From Lysobacter antibioticus (GTDB lineage: Bacteria > Pseudomonadota > Gammaproteobacteria > Xanthomonadales > Xanthomonadaceae), in NCBI RefSeq assembly GCF_000731095.1, contig NZ_JMTZ01000166.1, positions 1-38,734 on the forward strand: a stretch of 38,734 nucleotides of DNA. Direction: 5' to 3'. The notes under the pieces were generated by a model. The model saw only the letters and a program-made list of their open reading frames with translations. It was not told where the DNA came from and did no database searches. A program made the position numbers and the translations under genes. Positions 1-7,432 of this stretch are shown in pieces. How positions within the stretch are numbered: position 1 is the first letter of the stretch; the number at the start of each line of letters is the position of its first letter.

Positions 1-15
1 ATCCCTGTCCCGATG

Positions 16-42
16 AAAAACGGCGCGCATCCCTGCGCGCCG
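16..42 (-). terminator. Intrinsic terminator, minus strand
   Basis: A perfect 9-bp stem (21-29 with 34-42, loop TCCC) is followed on the minus strand by five T (plus-strand A at 16-20). No T run follows on the plus strand, so it ends leftward transcription. No minus-strand gene lies just to the right, which suggests a short untranslated transcript. Confidence 0.6.
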
Positions 43-170
43 CCCTCCGGGTCTCCAAGCGCTCTCGCGAGATCGATACGCCGCCGAGCTCCTCAAGCCA
101 AGAGCAAGCAAGGTCTCCCGCTTGCTCGATACATACGACACCGGGAGCCCCGCAGTCGCCGCCTAATGAC
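16..170 (-). ncRNA. Candidate small RNA ending in the terminator at 16-42
   Basis: The minus strand upstream of the terminator has no convincing reading frame but carries a second perfect hairpin: an 8-bp stem GAGCAAGC/GCTTGCTC (102-109 with 120-127, 10-nt loop). I do not recognise it as 6S, SRP, tmRNA or RNase P RNA. The right boundary is a guess. Alternatively it is the tail of a leftward transcript or non-transcribed DNA. Confidence 0.25.
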
Positions 171-228
171 CGCAGGAAACCGGACAAGACACTGGTCCCA
201 CAGGCCCCGCGAAACTTTTCAGCTGGGA

Positions 229-255
229 TGTCACACGGTGACACCCTGGATCGTC
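229..255 (+). promoter_or_regulatory. ECF41-type sigma factor promoter
   Basis: TGTCACA at 229-235 and CGTC at 252-255 are separated by 16 bases. This matches the promoter described for ECF41 sigma factors (-35 TGTCACA, -10 CGTC). It lies 41 bases before the start codon of the carboxymuconolactone-decarboxylase-family gene, whose downstream neighbour is itself an ECF41 sigma factor, so autoregulation of the pair is the natural inference. The -35 element sits in an inverted repeat TGTCAC-ACG-GTGACA (229-243). Confidence 0.75.
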
Positions 256-296
256 GAACCGGTATAAGCCACTCAATCCCCACCGGAGAACGCCCC

Positions 297-728
297 ATGA
301 GCACCACCGCCCCGATCAAGTACGAACGCGAGATTCCCGAGATCCTGGCCCAGCTCGGCCAAGTCGAGGCCGCCGTCGCCGGCCTGGGCCTGGCCAAGCC
401 GATCTATCACCTGATCAAGCTGCGCGCCTCGCAGATCAACGGCTGCGCCTTCTGCGTGAAGATGCATCTGCGCGAGGCCCGCGCCGACGGCGAAAGCAAC
501 GATCGCCTCGACCGCCTGGTGGTCTGGCGCCACGTCGCCGACTTCAGCGCCGCCGAGCGCGCCGCCCTGGCCTGGACCGAAGCCCTGACCACGCTCGACG
601 AGCGCACCGACTACGGCGCGTTGCGCGAAGCCCTGCGCGAGCATTACAGCGAGCAGCTGATCGGCGCGATTTCCGCGGCGGTGGCGATGATCAATCTGTG
701 GAACCGGTTGCAGGTGTCCAAGCACTGA
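297..728 (+). CDS. Carboxymuconolactone decarboxylase (AhpD-like) family protein
   Basis: This 143-residue protein carries the AhpD-like signature NGCAFCVKMH, with the redox-type pair C50 and C53 and a following H57. The family folds as small all-helical, usually oligomeric proteins. Members with CxxC act as alkylhydroperoxidase-like disulfide reductants or are of unknown substrate. The ATG at 297 is preferred over an upstream in-frame ATG at 228 because GGAGAA lies just before it and because the 228 start falls inside the ECF41 promoter. The gene stands 79 bases upstream of an ECF41 sigma factor. Carboxymuconolactone decarboxylase, oxidoreductase or epimerase genes are the usual targets of such factors. 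Family certain; substrate unknown. Confidence 0.9.
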   Translation: MSTTAPIKYEREIPEILAQLGQVEAAVAGLGLAKPIYHLIKLRASQINGCAFCVKMHLREARADGESNDRLDRLVVWRHVADFSAAERAALAWTEALTTLDERTDYGALREALREHYSEQLIGAISAAVAMINLWNRLQVSKH

Positions 729-775
729 AGGCCGCGATCCCGCGCATACTCGCCACCCCCATCGCCGCAAGACGC

Positions 776-794
776 GGGCGGGCAGCGCCCGCCC
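776..794 (+). other. Hairpin before the sigma factor gene
   Basis: A perfect 8-bp stem GGGCGGGC/GCCCGCCC with a 3-base loop lies between the decarboxylase-family gene and the sigma factor start at 808. No T run follows. It could lower read-through into the sigma gene or hide its translation start; both are inference. Confidence 0.4.
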
Positions 795-807
795 CACGAA
801 CCGACTC

Positions 808-1695
808 ATGAACGCTTCCGACGACTCCCAACTGTTCGCGCAATCGGCGCCGATGCTGATCGGTCTGGCCTATCGCATCCTCGGCTCGCGCGCCGACGCC
901 GAAGACGCGGTCCAGGACACCTTCCTGAAATGGCAGGACGCCGACCGCAGCGGCATCGACAACCCCGGCGCCTGGCTGACCACCGCCTGCACCCGTCGCT
1001 GCATCGACCTGCTGCGTTCGGCCCACCGCACCCGCGTCGACTACATCGGCTCCTGGCTGCCCGAACCGATCCAGACCGCCGCGGCCGAGCGTCCCGACGA
1101 ACAGCTGTCGCTGGCCTCGTCGCTGTCGACCGCGTTCCTGCTGTTGCTCGAACGGTTGACCCCGAAGGAGCGTGCGGCCTATCTGCTGTACGAGATCTTC
1201 GAGCAGTCCTACGCCGACGTCGCCCGCACCCTCGAGATCGAGGAGGCCGCCTGCCGCAAGCTGGTGCAGCGCGCGCGCGCCAACGTCGAACAGGAGAAAG
1301 TCCGCCACGTCACCCCGGCCGAGCAGCAGGACCAGTTGCTGGCCGCGTTCGAGACCGCATTGACCGAGGGCCGCACCGCGCCCCTGGCAGCCTTGCTGTC
1401 CGAACAGATCACCCTGCGCGCCGACGGCGGCGGCAAGGTCGCCGCTGCGGCCGAAGCCTTGCATGGCCACGACGCGGTGCTGGGTTTCATCGAACGCATC
1501 CTGCACCCGGCCTGCCGCAACGACCGCTGGACCTTCGTCGACCTCAACGGCTCGCGCGGCGTTATCCTCGAACGCGAGGGCCGCATCGAAGCGGCGGTGA
1601 GCTTCGGCTACGACGAAGACGACCGTCTGCGCGACATCTTCATCATGCGCAACCCCGACAAGCTGGCGCGGTTGGAAGCGGTGAAGATTCGTTGA
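808..1695 (+). CDS. sigJ: ECF41-type RNA polymerase sigma factor (SigJ-like)
   Basis: A 295-residue sigma-70 family protein. Region 2 is near residues 10-75 (LAYRILGSRADAEDAVQDTF), region 4 near 110-160 (LTPKERAAYLLYEIFEQSY), and an extra C-terminal SnoaL-like domain fills about 170-295. Two ECF41 hallmarks are visible: WLPEP at residues 83-87 in the linker and DGGGK at 206-210 in the C-terminal domain. In studied members that domain modulates activity in place of a separate anti-sigma factor. It directs polymerase to promoters such as the one at 229-255, so it probably controls its own operon. The inducing signal cannot be read from the sequence. The extra domain explains the length compared with about 190 residues for a minimal ECF factor. 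Confidence 0.92.
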   Translation: MNASDDSQLFAQSAPMLIGLAYRILGSRADAEDAVQDTFLKWQDADRSGIDNPGAWLTTACTRRCIDLLRSAHRTRVDYIGSWLPEPIQTAAAERPDEQLSLASSLSTAFLLLLERLTPKERAAYLLYEIFEQSYADVARTLEIEEAACRKLVQRARANVEQEKVRHVTPAEQQDQLLAAFETALTEGRTAPLAALLSEQITLRADGGGKVAAAAEALHGHDAVLGFIERILHPACRNDRWTFVDLNGSRGVILEREGRIEAAVSFGYDEDDRLRDIFIMRNPDKLARLEAVKIR

Positions 1696-1701
1696 GGGTT
1701 C

Positions 1702-1818
1702 GGGAATCGGGAATCGGGAATCGGGAATCGGGAATCGGGAATCGGGAATCGGGAATCGGGAATCGGGAATCGGGAATCGGGAATCGGGAATCGGGAATCG
1801 GGAATCGGGAATCGGGAA
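1702..1818. repeat. Tandem array of GGGAATC heptamers
   Basis: Sixteen perfect head-to-tail copies of GGGAATC cover 1702-1813, followed by a partial copy to 1818. The array begins seven bases after the sigma factor stop codon. Read on the minus strand it spells an artificial Phe-Pro-Ile-Pro-Asp-Ser-Arg repeat, which is not a gene. Copy number is likely to vary between strains. Confidence 0.95.
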
Positions 1819-1820
1819 CA

Positions 1821-1987
1821 GCAAATCCCCCCTGCCCCCCTTTTTCAAAGGGGGGATGCCCGTCGGCCTCGACGAATCGCTATACCCTCGATGACCTAGC
1901 CAGCTTGTCCGGCTGAAGCCACGGGTTGCTCCCTCAACAAAGCCCCGTGCTGTTCCCCCCTTTGAAAAAGGGGGCAGGGGGATTTGC
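1821..1987. repeat. MITE-like inverted pair, copy 1
   Basis: Left arm 1821-1856 starts GCAAATCCCCCCTGCCCCCC and continues through TTTTTCAAAGGGGGG. The right arm 1954-1987 is its inverse and ends GGGGGATTTGC. Each arm also folds on itself (CCCCCTTT/AAAGGGGG). About 97 bases of unrelated sequence lie between. The same pair recurs at 4777-4955 and, with a variant left arm, at 22824-22976. It fills the gap between convergent genes. Nothing coding is seen in 1696-2010. Confidence 0.8.
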
Positions 1988-2010
1988 TCTAGCTCCGCAC
2001 GGCGATCCCA

Positions 2011-2709
2011 TCACCCCGAATCCGTCGCCGCGACGCCGACCGAGCGTAGATAGGCGTCCAGGCCGCGTTCGCGGGTGTCGACGAAACTCTCGCCGGTGGC
2101 TGCGTATTCGACGATGCGGTCCGGGCGGAAGCTGCGGAAATCGGTGCGCAAGCGGCACCAGGCGCCCAAGGTCCAACTGCCGCCCCAGAACGACAGACAC
2201 AGCGGTTCGATCTCGCGCGCGCTGGCACGCGCCTCGCCGTCGCGGTAGACCACGCGCAGCACACGTTGTTCGAGCACCGCGCCGTGCAGGGCGTCGATCA
2301 GGCCGCTGGCCTCGATGCGGTTATCCAGCTGCGGGGCGAAGATGCGGGTGCGGGCGCTGCGGGCGCGCAGTTCCGGCGGCAGCACCGCTTCGATCTTGAG
2401 CAAGGCGGCGGTCGCGCCGCGGCCGAGGCGCTCGCCGCCGAAGGCGCGCACGAAACGCGTGCCGACCACCAGGGCTTCGAGCTCGTCGGGATTGAACATC
2501 AGCGGCGGGATGTCCGCGCCCTTGCGCAGCAGATAGCCGACCCCGGCCTCGCCCTCGATCGGCACGCCGGAGCGCTGCAGGTCGGCGACGTCGCGGTAGA
2601 CCGTGCGCAGCGACACTTCCAAGGTCTGCGCCAGTTGCTGGGCGGTGATCGCATGGCGGCGTCCGCGCAGGGCATGGATCAGCAGGAACAGGCGGTCGGC
2701 GCGGCGCAT
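2011..2709 (-). CDS. WYL-domain transcriptional regulator with N-terminal HTH (YafY-like)
   Basis: A 232-residue regulator of the DeoR/YafY type. Residues 1-60 form a winged helix-turn-helix (ITAQQLAQTLEVSLRTVYRD with the wing GEAGVGYLL). The WYL-type effector domain follows at about 135-205, with SFWGGSWTLGAWCRLR corresponding to the WYL core. WYL domains are thought to bind nucleic-acid or nucleotide-like ligands. It is 76 bases downstream of, and on the same strand as, the NIPSNAP fusion gene, so it could regulate that pair. It resembles regulators often found beside DUF and glyoxalase-type genes. Ligand and targets are unknown. Confidence 0.88.
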   Translation of the reverse strand: MRRADRLFLLIHALRGRRHAITAQQLAQTLEVSLRTVYRDVADLQRSGVPIEGEAGVGYLLRKGADIPPLMFNPDELEALVVGTRFVRAFGGERLGRGATAALLKIEAVLPPELRARSARTRIFAPQLDNRIEASGLIDALHGAVLEQRVLRVVYRDGEARASAREIEPLCLSFWGGSWTLGAWCRLRTDFRSFRPDRIVEYAATGESFVDTRERGLDAYLRSVGVAATDSG

Positions 2710-2785
2710 CCGGCATGATCCCGCGCCGCCGCGCCGGGCTCAAGCGGCGGCGCGGGGTTCGCGGTTCGTCCGTCGCCGCCGGCGT

Positions 2786-4030
2786 TCATGCCCGCAGCTC
2801 CGAACGCGCGGTAGGCGCCAGCCGCAGCAGCTGCGGCGCCCGCCTGAGGTCGCCGAGCATCGCGTCGGCCAGCAGCGCGCGCCAACGCGGGTCGCCGTCC
2901 AGGGCGGCGAAGTGAGCGCGCTGCGCGGCTTCGTCGGCATAACCGGCGAACCAGACCAGCACTCGCTCGCCCTCGCGCACCGGCAGGCGTGGGTAACCGT
3001 TCGGCGACGGGTCGCTGACATAGGTCGCGAGCAATTCGGCGCCGCCGGCGCCGAGCAAGGGCACGAAGCGCTGCTCGAACAGCTCGCCGAAGCCGTCCTC
3101 GGCCGGCGCGCCCAGTTCGCAGATGCCGATTACGACCACGCCCTCGCCGCGCGCGGTGCTGCCTGCCGGCGCGCGGGCACTCGGCGCAACCGCGAACCCC
3201 GAGCCCGGCCGCAACGGCCGCAGCATCAGCACGTCGTCGTTGTCGAGCAGGGTCGCGTTGGCCGCCTCGCGATGGCGCTTCCAGATCGGCCCGCCGTAGA
3301 AAGCGTCGAGCGAAGCGGCCCGCAAGGCGTGATTGGGAAAGCCGCGCACCCAGGTGTAGCGGTCGCTCTGGTCGAGGTCGCGGAACTGCGCGATGACGTG
3401 CATGCCCACCGCCTCCTGCGATTCGACGAACTCGCGCTCGAACAGCTCAATCAGATCGTCGCGACGGCCCGGCTGCATCCGGTATTGGCGCAGCTCGATC
3501 ACCGCGTCCTCGTGCAGCAGGCGGCCGTGCTCGTCGCTGCGGTGCATCCACATATGCCAGTTGGTTTCCCAGCTGGCGCCGCCGTCGACCGAGAATTCCT
3601 GATGCCAATGCGCGGTGTTGGCGCTGATGTCGCTCCACACGAACTTGGCCAACACCGGCCGGCCTTCGTGTTCGAGTTCGCCATAGAACACGCCGACCCC
3701 GTTCTCGTAGCCGCCGACCACCGGCGGTTCGAGCACGCCGTCGTGGCTGCCGGCCCAATAGATGCTCCATTGCCGGCGTTCCAGGTTGAACAGGCGCAGG
3801 GTCATGCCCTGGAAGCCGTCCTCGGCGCCGGGACGGCCCCAGTCGGAGACGAAGGCGTCGACATTGCCGAGCCCGCCGAGCACCGGCGCGCAGGTCTGGG
3901 TGGCCAGAAAGATCTGCCAATCGTCGGAGCCGGCCAGACGCTCGCGCAGGCGTTCGTTGTGGACCTGCCAACGGCCGTGCAGGAAATCGAAGTCGTGGCG
4001 GCCGTCGCCGGCCGTGCTCGTATCGTTCAT
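2786..4030 (-). CDS. Fusion of an HDFDF-motif domain of unknown function with a NIPSNAP domain
   Basis: A 414-residue, apparently cytoplasmic protein. Residues 8-165 form a domain containing HDFDFLHGRWQV and ending in a WETNWHMWMHR motif. The same domain makes up the whole mature part of the upstream neighbour. From about residue 175 a NIPSNAP domain begins (IELRQYRMQPGRRDDLIELFER), followed by a second related ferredoxin-like half to the C-terminus, ending near WRALLADAML. NIPSNAP domains are dimeric alpha-beta barrel relatives with poorly known roles. The ATG at 4030 was chosen because homology to the paralogue begins right after it, although the frame stays open to 4402. It lies 23 bases after the upstream paralogue, so the two probably form an operon. 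Confidence 0.8.
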   Translation of the reverse strand: MNDTSTAGDGRHDFDFLHGRWQVHNERLRERLAGSDDWQIFLATQTCAPVLGGLGNVDAFVSDWGRPGAEDGFQGMTLRLFNLERRQWSIYWAGSHDGVLEPPVVGGYENGVGVFYGELEHEGRPVLAKFVWSDISANTAHWHQEFSVDGGASWETNWHMWMHRSDEHGRLLHEDAVIELRQYRMQPGRRDDLIELFEREFVESQEAVGMHVIAQFRDLDQSDRYTWVRGFPNHALRAASLDAFYGGPIWKRHREAANATLLDNDDVLMLRPLRPGSGFAVAPSARAPAGSTARGEGVVVIGICELGAPAEDGFGELFEQRFVPLLGAGGAELLATYVSDPSPNGYPRLPVREGERVLVWFAGYADEAAQRAHFAALDGDPRWRALLADAMLGDLRRAPQLLRLAPTARSELRA

Positions 4031-4053
4031 CGCTCGAACCCTCGAAAGAAAAC

Positions 4054-4653
4054 TCAAGCCTGCCGCGTCATCCACATGACCCAGTTGGTTTCCCAGGTGC
4101 GGCCCTCGTCGGCCGACAAGGCCTGCTCCCAGCGCACGCTGTCGGCGGTGATCTCCGACCAGGTCGCGCGCGAGGGCAGCATCCGGCCTTCGTGTGCCTC
4201 CAGTCCATGGAACACGCCGATGCCGTCGCGGAAGCCGCCGCTCAGCGGCGCTTCCAGCACACCGTCGCGGTCGCTGGCCCAGTACACCTGCCATAGCTTG
4301 GTCGCCGGCTGGTACAGGCGCAGGGCGAAGCCTTCGATGCCGCCGCCCCAGGCGGTGAGGTAGCGGTCGACGCTGCCGAGCCCGCCCAGGATGGGCCGGC
4401 ATTCGTCGGTGGCGTCGAACTCGATCCAGTCGTCGCTGCCGACCAGGCGCTTGGCCAGGCGTCGGTTCTTGACCTGCCAGCGGCCGTGATAGAAGTCGAA
4501 ATCGTGGCGGCCGTCGTGGTCGGGCGCGGTCGGGCCGCCGCCGGCGGGCGCCGCCGCGGCCTCGGCGAACGGCGCGGCCTGCAGCACCGAACTCATCGCC
4601 GCGAGCTGCGCGCTCGCCCCCAACTGCAGGATCAATCGTCGTTGCCGGTCCAT
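4054..4653 (-). CDS. Exported paralogue: HDFDF-motif domain protein
   Basis: A 199-residue protein. The N-terminus MDRQRRLILQLGASAQLAA has a twin-arginine-like RR followed by a mildly hydrophobic stretch and an alanine-rich segment, so export is possible but the signal is weak. Residues 48-197 are colinear with the N-terminal half of the next gene: HDFDFYHGRWQVKNRRL, RLVGSDDW, RPILGGLGSVD, and WETNWVMWM at the end. Paralogy by duplication is therefore seen directly. I do not know a function; the domain recalls lipocalin-like DUF1579-type proteins but I cannot confirm this. The start at 4653 places RR near the terminus; an alternative ATG at 4770 gives a longer arginine-rich leader without a hydrophobic core. 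Confidence 0.72.
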   Translation of the reverse strand: MDRQRRLILQLGASAQLAAMSSVLQAAPFAEAAAAPAGGGPTAPDHDGRHDFDFYHGRWQVKNRRLAKRLVGSDDWIEFDATDECRPILGGLGSVDRYLTAWGGGIEGFALRLYQPATKLWQVYWASDRDGVLEAPLSGGFRDGIGVFHGLEAHEGRMLPSRATWSEITADSVRWEQALSADEGRTWETNWVMWMTRQA

Positions 4654-4776
4654 CTCGCGCTTCCCCCGTGGCCGCGTCGGGCCAGGCCGTGCCGATCGCA
4701 CGCCGTCACTGTGCGCGGGGGCTGCTGCCAGCCTGCTGTCAGCAGGGCGGGGGGAAGGGCGAAAGCGCAAGCAAGG

Positions 4777-4991
<215 letters not shown>

Positions 4992-5009
4992 CCGGCCCCA
5001 ACAGCCCCC

Positions 5010-6464
5010 TCAAACCACCGGGGCCGCCGGAAACACCACCCGCACCTCGAAGCCGCGCCCCGGGCCGCGCGGGTCGTCGGCGCTGCGCTCCAGGCCTTCG
5101 CCGCATTCGATGCGGGCGCCGTGGGTCTGGGCGATGCGGGCGACCAGCGACAGGCCGATGCCGCTACCGCCATCGGGGCTGCCTGGGGCGCGGTAGAAGC
5201 GGTCGAAGATGCGCTGGCAATCGTCGACCGCGACCCCGGGGCCGTTGTCGGTGACGCACAGCGCCACCGCGCCGTCGCCATCGGCGTGGCAGGACACCGC
5301 GATGGTGCCGTCGGCGCCGGCATGGCGCACCGCGTTGTCGATCAGATTGCGCAGCAGGATGCCGAGCTGGTCGACGTCGCCGAGCAAACGGGTCGGCTCG
5401 GCACGCAGGCTGATGCGTTGGCGGCGTTCGCGCGCCAGGGTCTCGAAGTCGCGGATCACCAGCACGATCAGGTCGGACAGGTCCAAGGGCGCCAGCCGCA
5501 CCGATTCCTCGCCGGCATCGAGCCGGGCCAGGTCGAGCAGCTGTTCGGACAGGCGTGCGCTGCGCTGCACGCCGGCGCGCAAGCGCAGCAACGCGGCGTT
5601 CTTTTCTTCCAGGGTGTCGGCACGCAGGGCCAGCTCGGCATGGGTGCTGAGCACCGCCAACGGCGTGCGCAGTTCGTGGGCGGCGTCGGCGATGAAGCGG
5701 CGCTCGTGCTGGACCGCGGTGTCGACGCGTTCGAGCTGGCTGTTGAAGGCGTCGACCAGGGGCCGGAATTCGTTCGGCAGCTCGGCACTCGGCAGCGGCG
5801 TCAGGTCGAGCGGCGGGCGCTGGCGCAAGGTGTCGCGCAAGGTCGTCAGCGGCCGCAGCGAGCGGCCGATCACCATCCACATCGCCAGGCCGAACACCAC
5901 CAGGATCAGCGCCGCGGCCAACAGGCTGCCGAGGATCCAGCCCTGCAGCTCCTGGATCGCCATCTGCTTGGTACGGCCAACCTGCACCACCAGGCCGCGC
6001 TGGCGGTCGGTGAGGCTGTAGACCTGCCAGCGCTCGCCATGGATCTCGCGGCGGGCGAAGCCGTCGCGGAAGTCCGGCTTCAACGGTTCCAGCGGCGCGG
6101 CCGCCGAATACACCACGTTGCGGCCCTGCGCCCACACCTGGAAGCTCATCTTGCGATCGGCGGCGACCGGCACGGTGACGCGCTTGGGATCGCGCGAGGG
6201 CAAGCGCTCCAAGCCTTCCGGCATCGACGCCAGCACCTGCTCGGCGATCTCGCGCAGCGAGTTGTCGAGAAAGCCGGTGTGTTCGCGGCCGAGCTGCCAG
6301 ATCTGGCAGCCCATCCATACGAACCAGGCCAGCAGCACGCTCTTGATCAGGACGAAGGTCAGGCGCCAGCGCAACGAGCGCGTGCCGCGGCAACGTTTGT
6401 CGGCGACCGCCGCGGGCGCGGCCGGCGCAGGCGTAGCGGGTGCAGGCGCAGCGGGCGCGCTCAT
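5010..6464 (-). CDS. Membrane sensor histidine kinase (QseC/PmrB-like)
   Basis: A 484-residue inner-membrane kinase. A proline/alanine-rich tail (1-20) precedes transmembrane segment 1 at about 33-53. A periplasmic sensor of roughly 120 residues follows, then segment 2 at about 174-200. A HAMP-like linker (IGRSLRPLTTLRDTL) comes next, then the HisKA box FIADAAHELRTPLAVL with phospho-accepting H263. The ATPase domain has N box LLRNLIDNAVRHA, G1 VTDNGPGV, F box and G2 GGSGIGLSL. Its ATG overlaps the stop codon of the response regulator gene by four bases (ATGA at 6461-6464), so the two are translationally coupled. The box upstream of the regulator suggests the PmrAB/QseBC/ColRS group. The signal sensed is unknown. 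Confidence 0.9.
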   Translation of the reverse strand: MSAPAAPAPATPAPAAPAAVADKRCRGTRSLRWRLTFVLIKSVLLAWFVWMGCQIWQLGREHTGFLDNSLREIAEQVLASMPEGLERLPSRDPKRVTVPVAADRKMSFQVWAQGRNVVYSAAAPLEPLKPDFRDGFARREIHGERWQVYSLTDRQRGLVVQVGRTKQMAIQELQGWILGSLLAAALILVVFGLAMWMVIGRSLRPLTTLRDTLRQRPPLDLTPLPSAELPNEFRPLVDAFNSQLERVDTAVQHERRFIADAAHELRTPLAVLSTHAELALRADTLEEKNAALLRLRAGVQRSARLSEQLLDLARLDAGEESVRLAPLDLSDLIVLVIRDFETLARERRQRISLRAEPTRLLGDVDQLGILLRNLIDNAVRHAGADGTIAVSCHADGDGAVALCVTDNGPGVAVDDCQRIFDRFYRAPGSPDGGSGIGLSLVARIAQTHGARIECGEGLERSADDPRGPGRGFEVRVVFPAAPVV

Positions 6465-7126
6465 GCCGCCCCCGCGCCGACGCGATAGCCGTAGCCGTGC
6501 ACGGTCACGATCAGGTGTTCGCCGAGCTTGCGCCGCAGCTGGTGCACGTACACCGCGATGGTGTTGCTTTCGATGGTGCCGGAGCTGCCGTACACGGCTT
6601 CCTCGAGTTGCTCGCGGGTGACCACCCGGCCCTGGCGTTCGAGCAACAGCATCAGGGTGCGGAACTCGTGCCCGCTCAGCGCGACCGGTTCGCCGTCGCG
6701 GGTGACCAGGCGCCGCGCCGGGTCGAGCACCACCGTGCCGCAGCTCAGCACCGGCGAAACCCGGCCCTGGCTGCGCCGCATCACCGCGCGCAGGCGCGCA
6801 CACAACTCGTCGAGCTGGAAAGGTTTGACGATGTAGTCGTCGGCGCCGGCATCGAGCCCGGCGATGCGTTCGCTGAGCTTGTCGCGCGCGGTCACGATCA
6901 ACACCGGGGTGGCGTCGTAACGGCCGCGCAGGGTCGCCAGCACGCCCAGGCCGCTGCCGCCGGGCAGGCCGAGATCGAGCAGGACCGCGTCGAAGTCGTG
7001 ATCGACCAGGGCGGTCTTCGCCAAGGGCGCATCGGCGACCCAATCGACGCGCCAACCGTCGTGTATCAGGCCTGCGCGCACCGCCTCGGCGAGCATCGCG
7101 TCGTCTTCCACCAGCAGGATGTTCAT
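6461..7126 (-). CDS. OmpR/PhoB-family response regulator (PmrA/QseB-like)
   Basis: A 221-residue regulator. The receiver domain (1-115) has acidic pocket E7-D8-D9 and phospho-acceptor D51 in LLDLGLPGGSG. The winged-helix DNA-binding domain (about 125-218) shows the typical LVTRDGEPVALSGHEFRTLM start and IAVYVHQLRRKLG recognition helix. The ATG at 7126 was chosen because MNILLVEDD is the canonical receiver start and AAGGCGAGG lies just upstream; the frame is open to 7165. It is the first gene of the operon with the kinase. A TTTAAG-N5-TTTAAT direct repeat 54-70 bases upstream matches the binding site of PmrA/QseB-type regulators, so autoregulation is likely. Confidence 0.92.
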   Translation of the reverse strand: MNILLVEDDAMLAEAVRAGLIHDGWRVDWVADAPLAKTALVDHDFDAVLLDLGLPGGSGLGVLATLRGRYDATPVLIVTARDKLSERIAGLDAGADDYIVKPFQLDELCARLRAVMRRSQGRVSPVLSCGTVVLDPARRLVTRDGEPVALSGHEFRTLMLLLERQGRVVTREQLEEAVYGSSGTIESNTIAVYVHQLRRKLGEHLIVTVHGYGYRVGAGAA

Positions 7127-7179
7127 GCCTCGCCTTGCGTCACCTTGTCGCATCGCCGGCCGCACAGTGCGCCGGCACG

Positions 7180-7196
7180 ATTAAAAACTTCTTAAA
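7180..7196 (-). promoter_or_regulatory. PmrA/QseB-type direct-repeat box
   Basis: Read on the minus strand, half-sites TTTAAG (7196-7191) and TTTAAT (7185-7180) are separated by five bases. This fits the YTTAAK-N5-YTTAAK site of PmrA-like OmpR-family regulators. It lies 54-70 bases before the start codon of a regulator of exactly that family. The remainder of the 306-base gap 7127-7432 holds nothing else I can support; its right part is a proline-rich open frame running into the GNAT gene. Confidence 0.6.
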
Positions 7197-7432
7197 AGCG
7201 GGCGCGCAGGATGCGCTGCATCCCGTGCATCCCGGTCAGGAGCCTCGCCATGCTCGCCCCGCCGTTCTTCGCCGCCGCTGTCGGCGCCTCGCGCGCACCG
7301 CTGCCGACGATGCTACCCCCGCCGGCGCGGATCGACGCGCCCGCGTCCGCACCGCCGCGGCGACGACGACGCAGCGCCGATGCCCCTGCCCGTACCGCCG
7401 CCTCCCCCTCCCTCTCCCGGAATCCGCCGCCC

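Noticed and set aside
691-1848. Long minus-strand open frame with FPIPDSR repeats
   Set aside because: The repeats are the translation of the GGGAATC array, and the rest lies opposite the well-supported sigma factor gene.
2603-4363. Plus-strand open frame of 586 codons
   Set aside because: It is the shadow of the NIPSNAP fusion gene; it is rich in Ala, Arg, Gln and Val, without domains, and codon bias favours the minus strand.
7250-7432. N-terminal extension of the GNAT protein from the ATG at 7250
   Set aside because: It has a better ribosome site, but the added part is low-complexity Pro/Ala/Arg without any domain; kept only as an alternative start.
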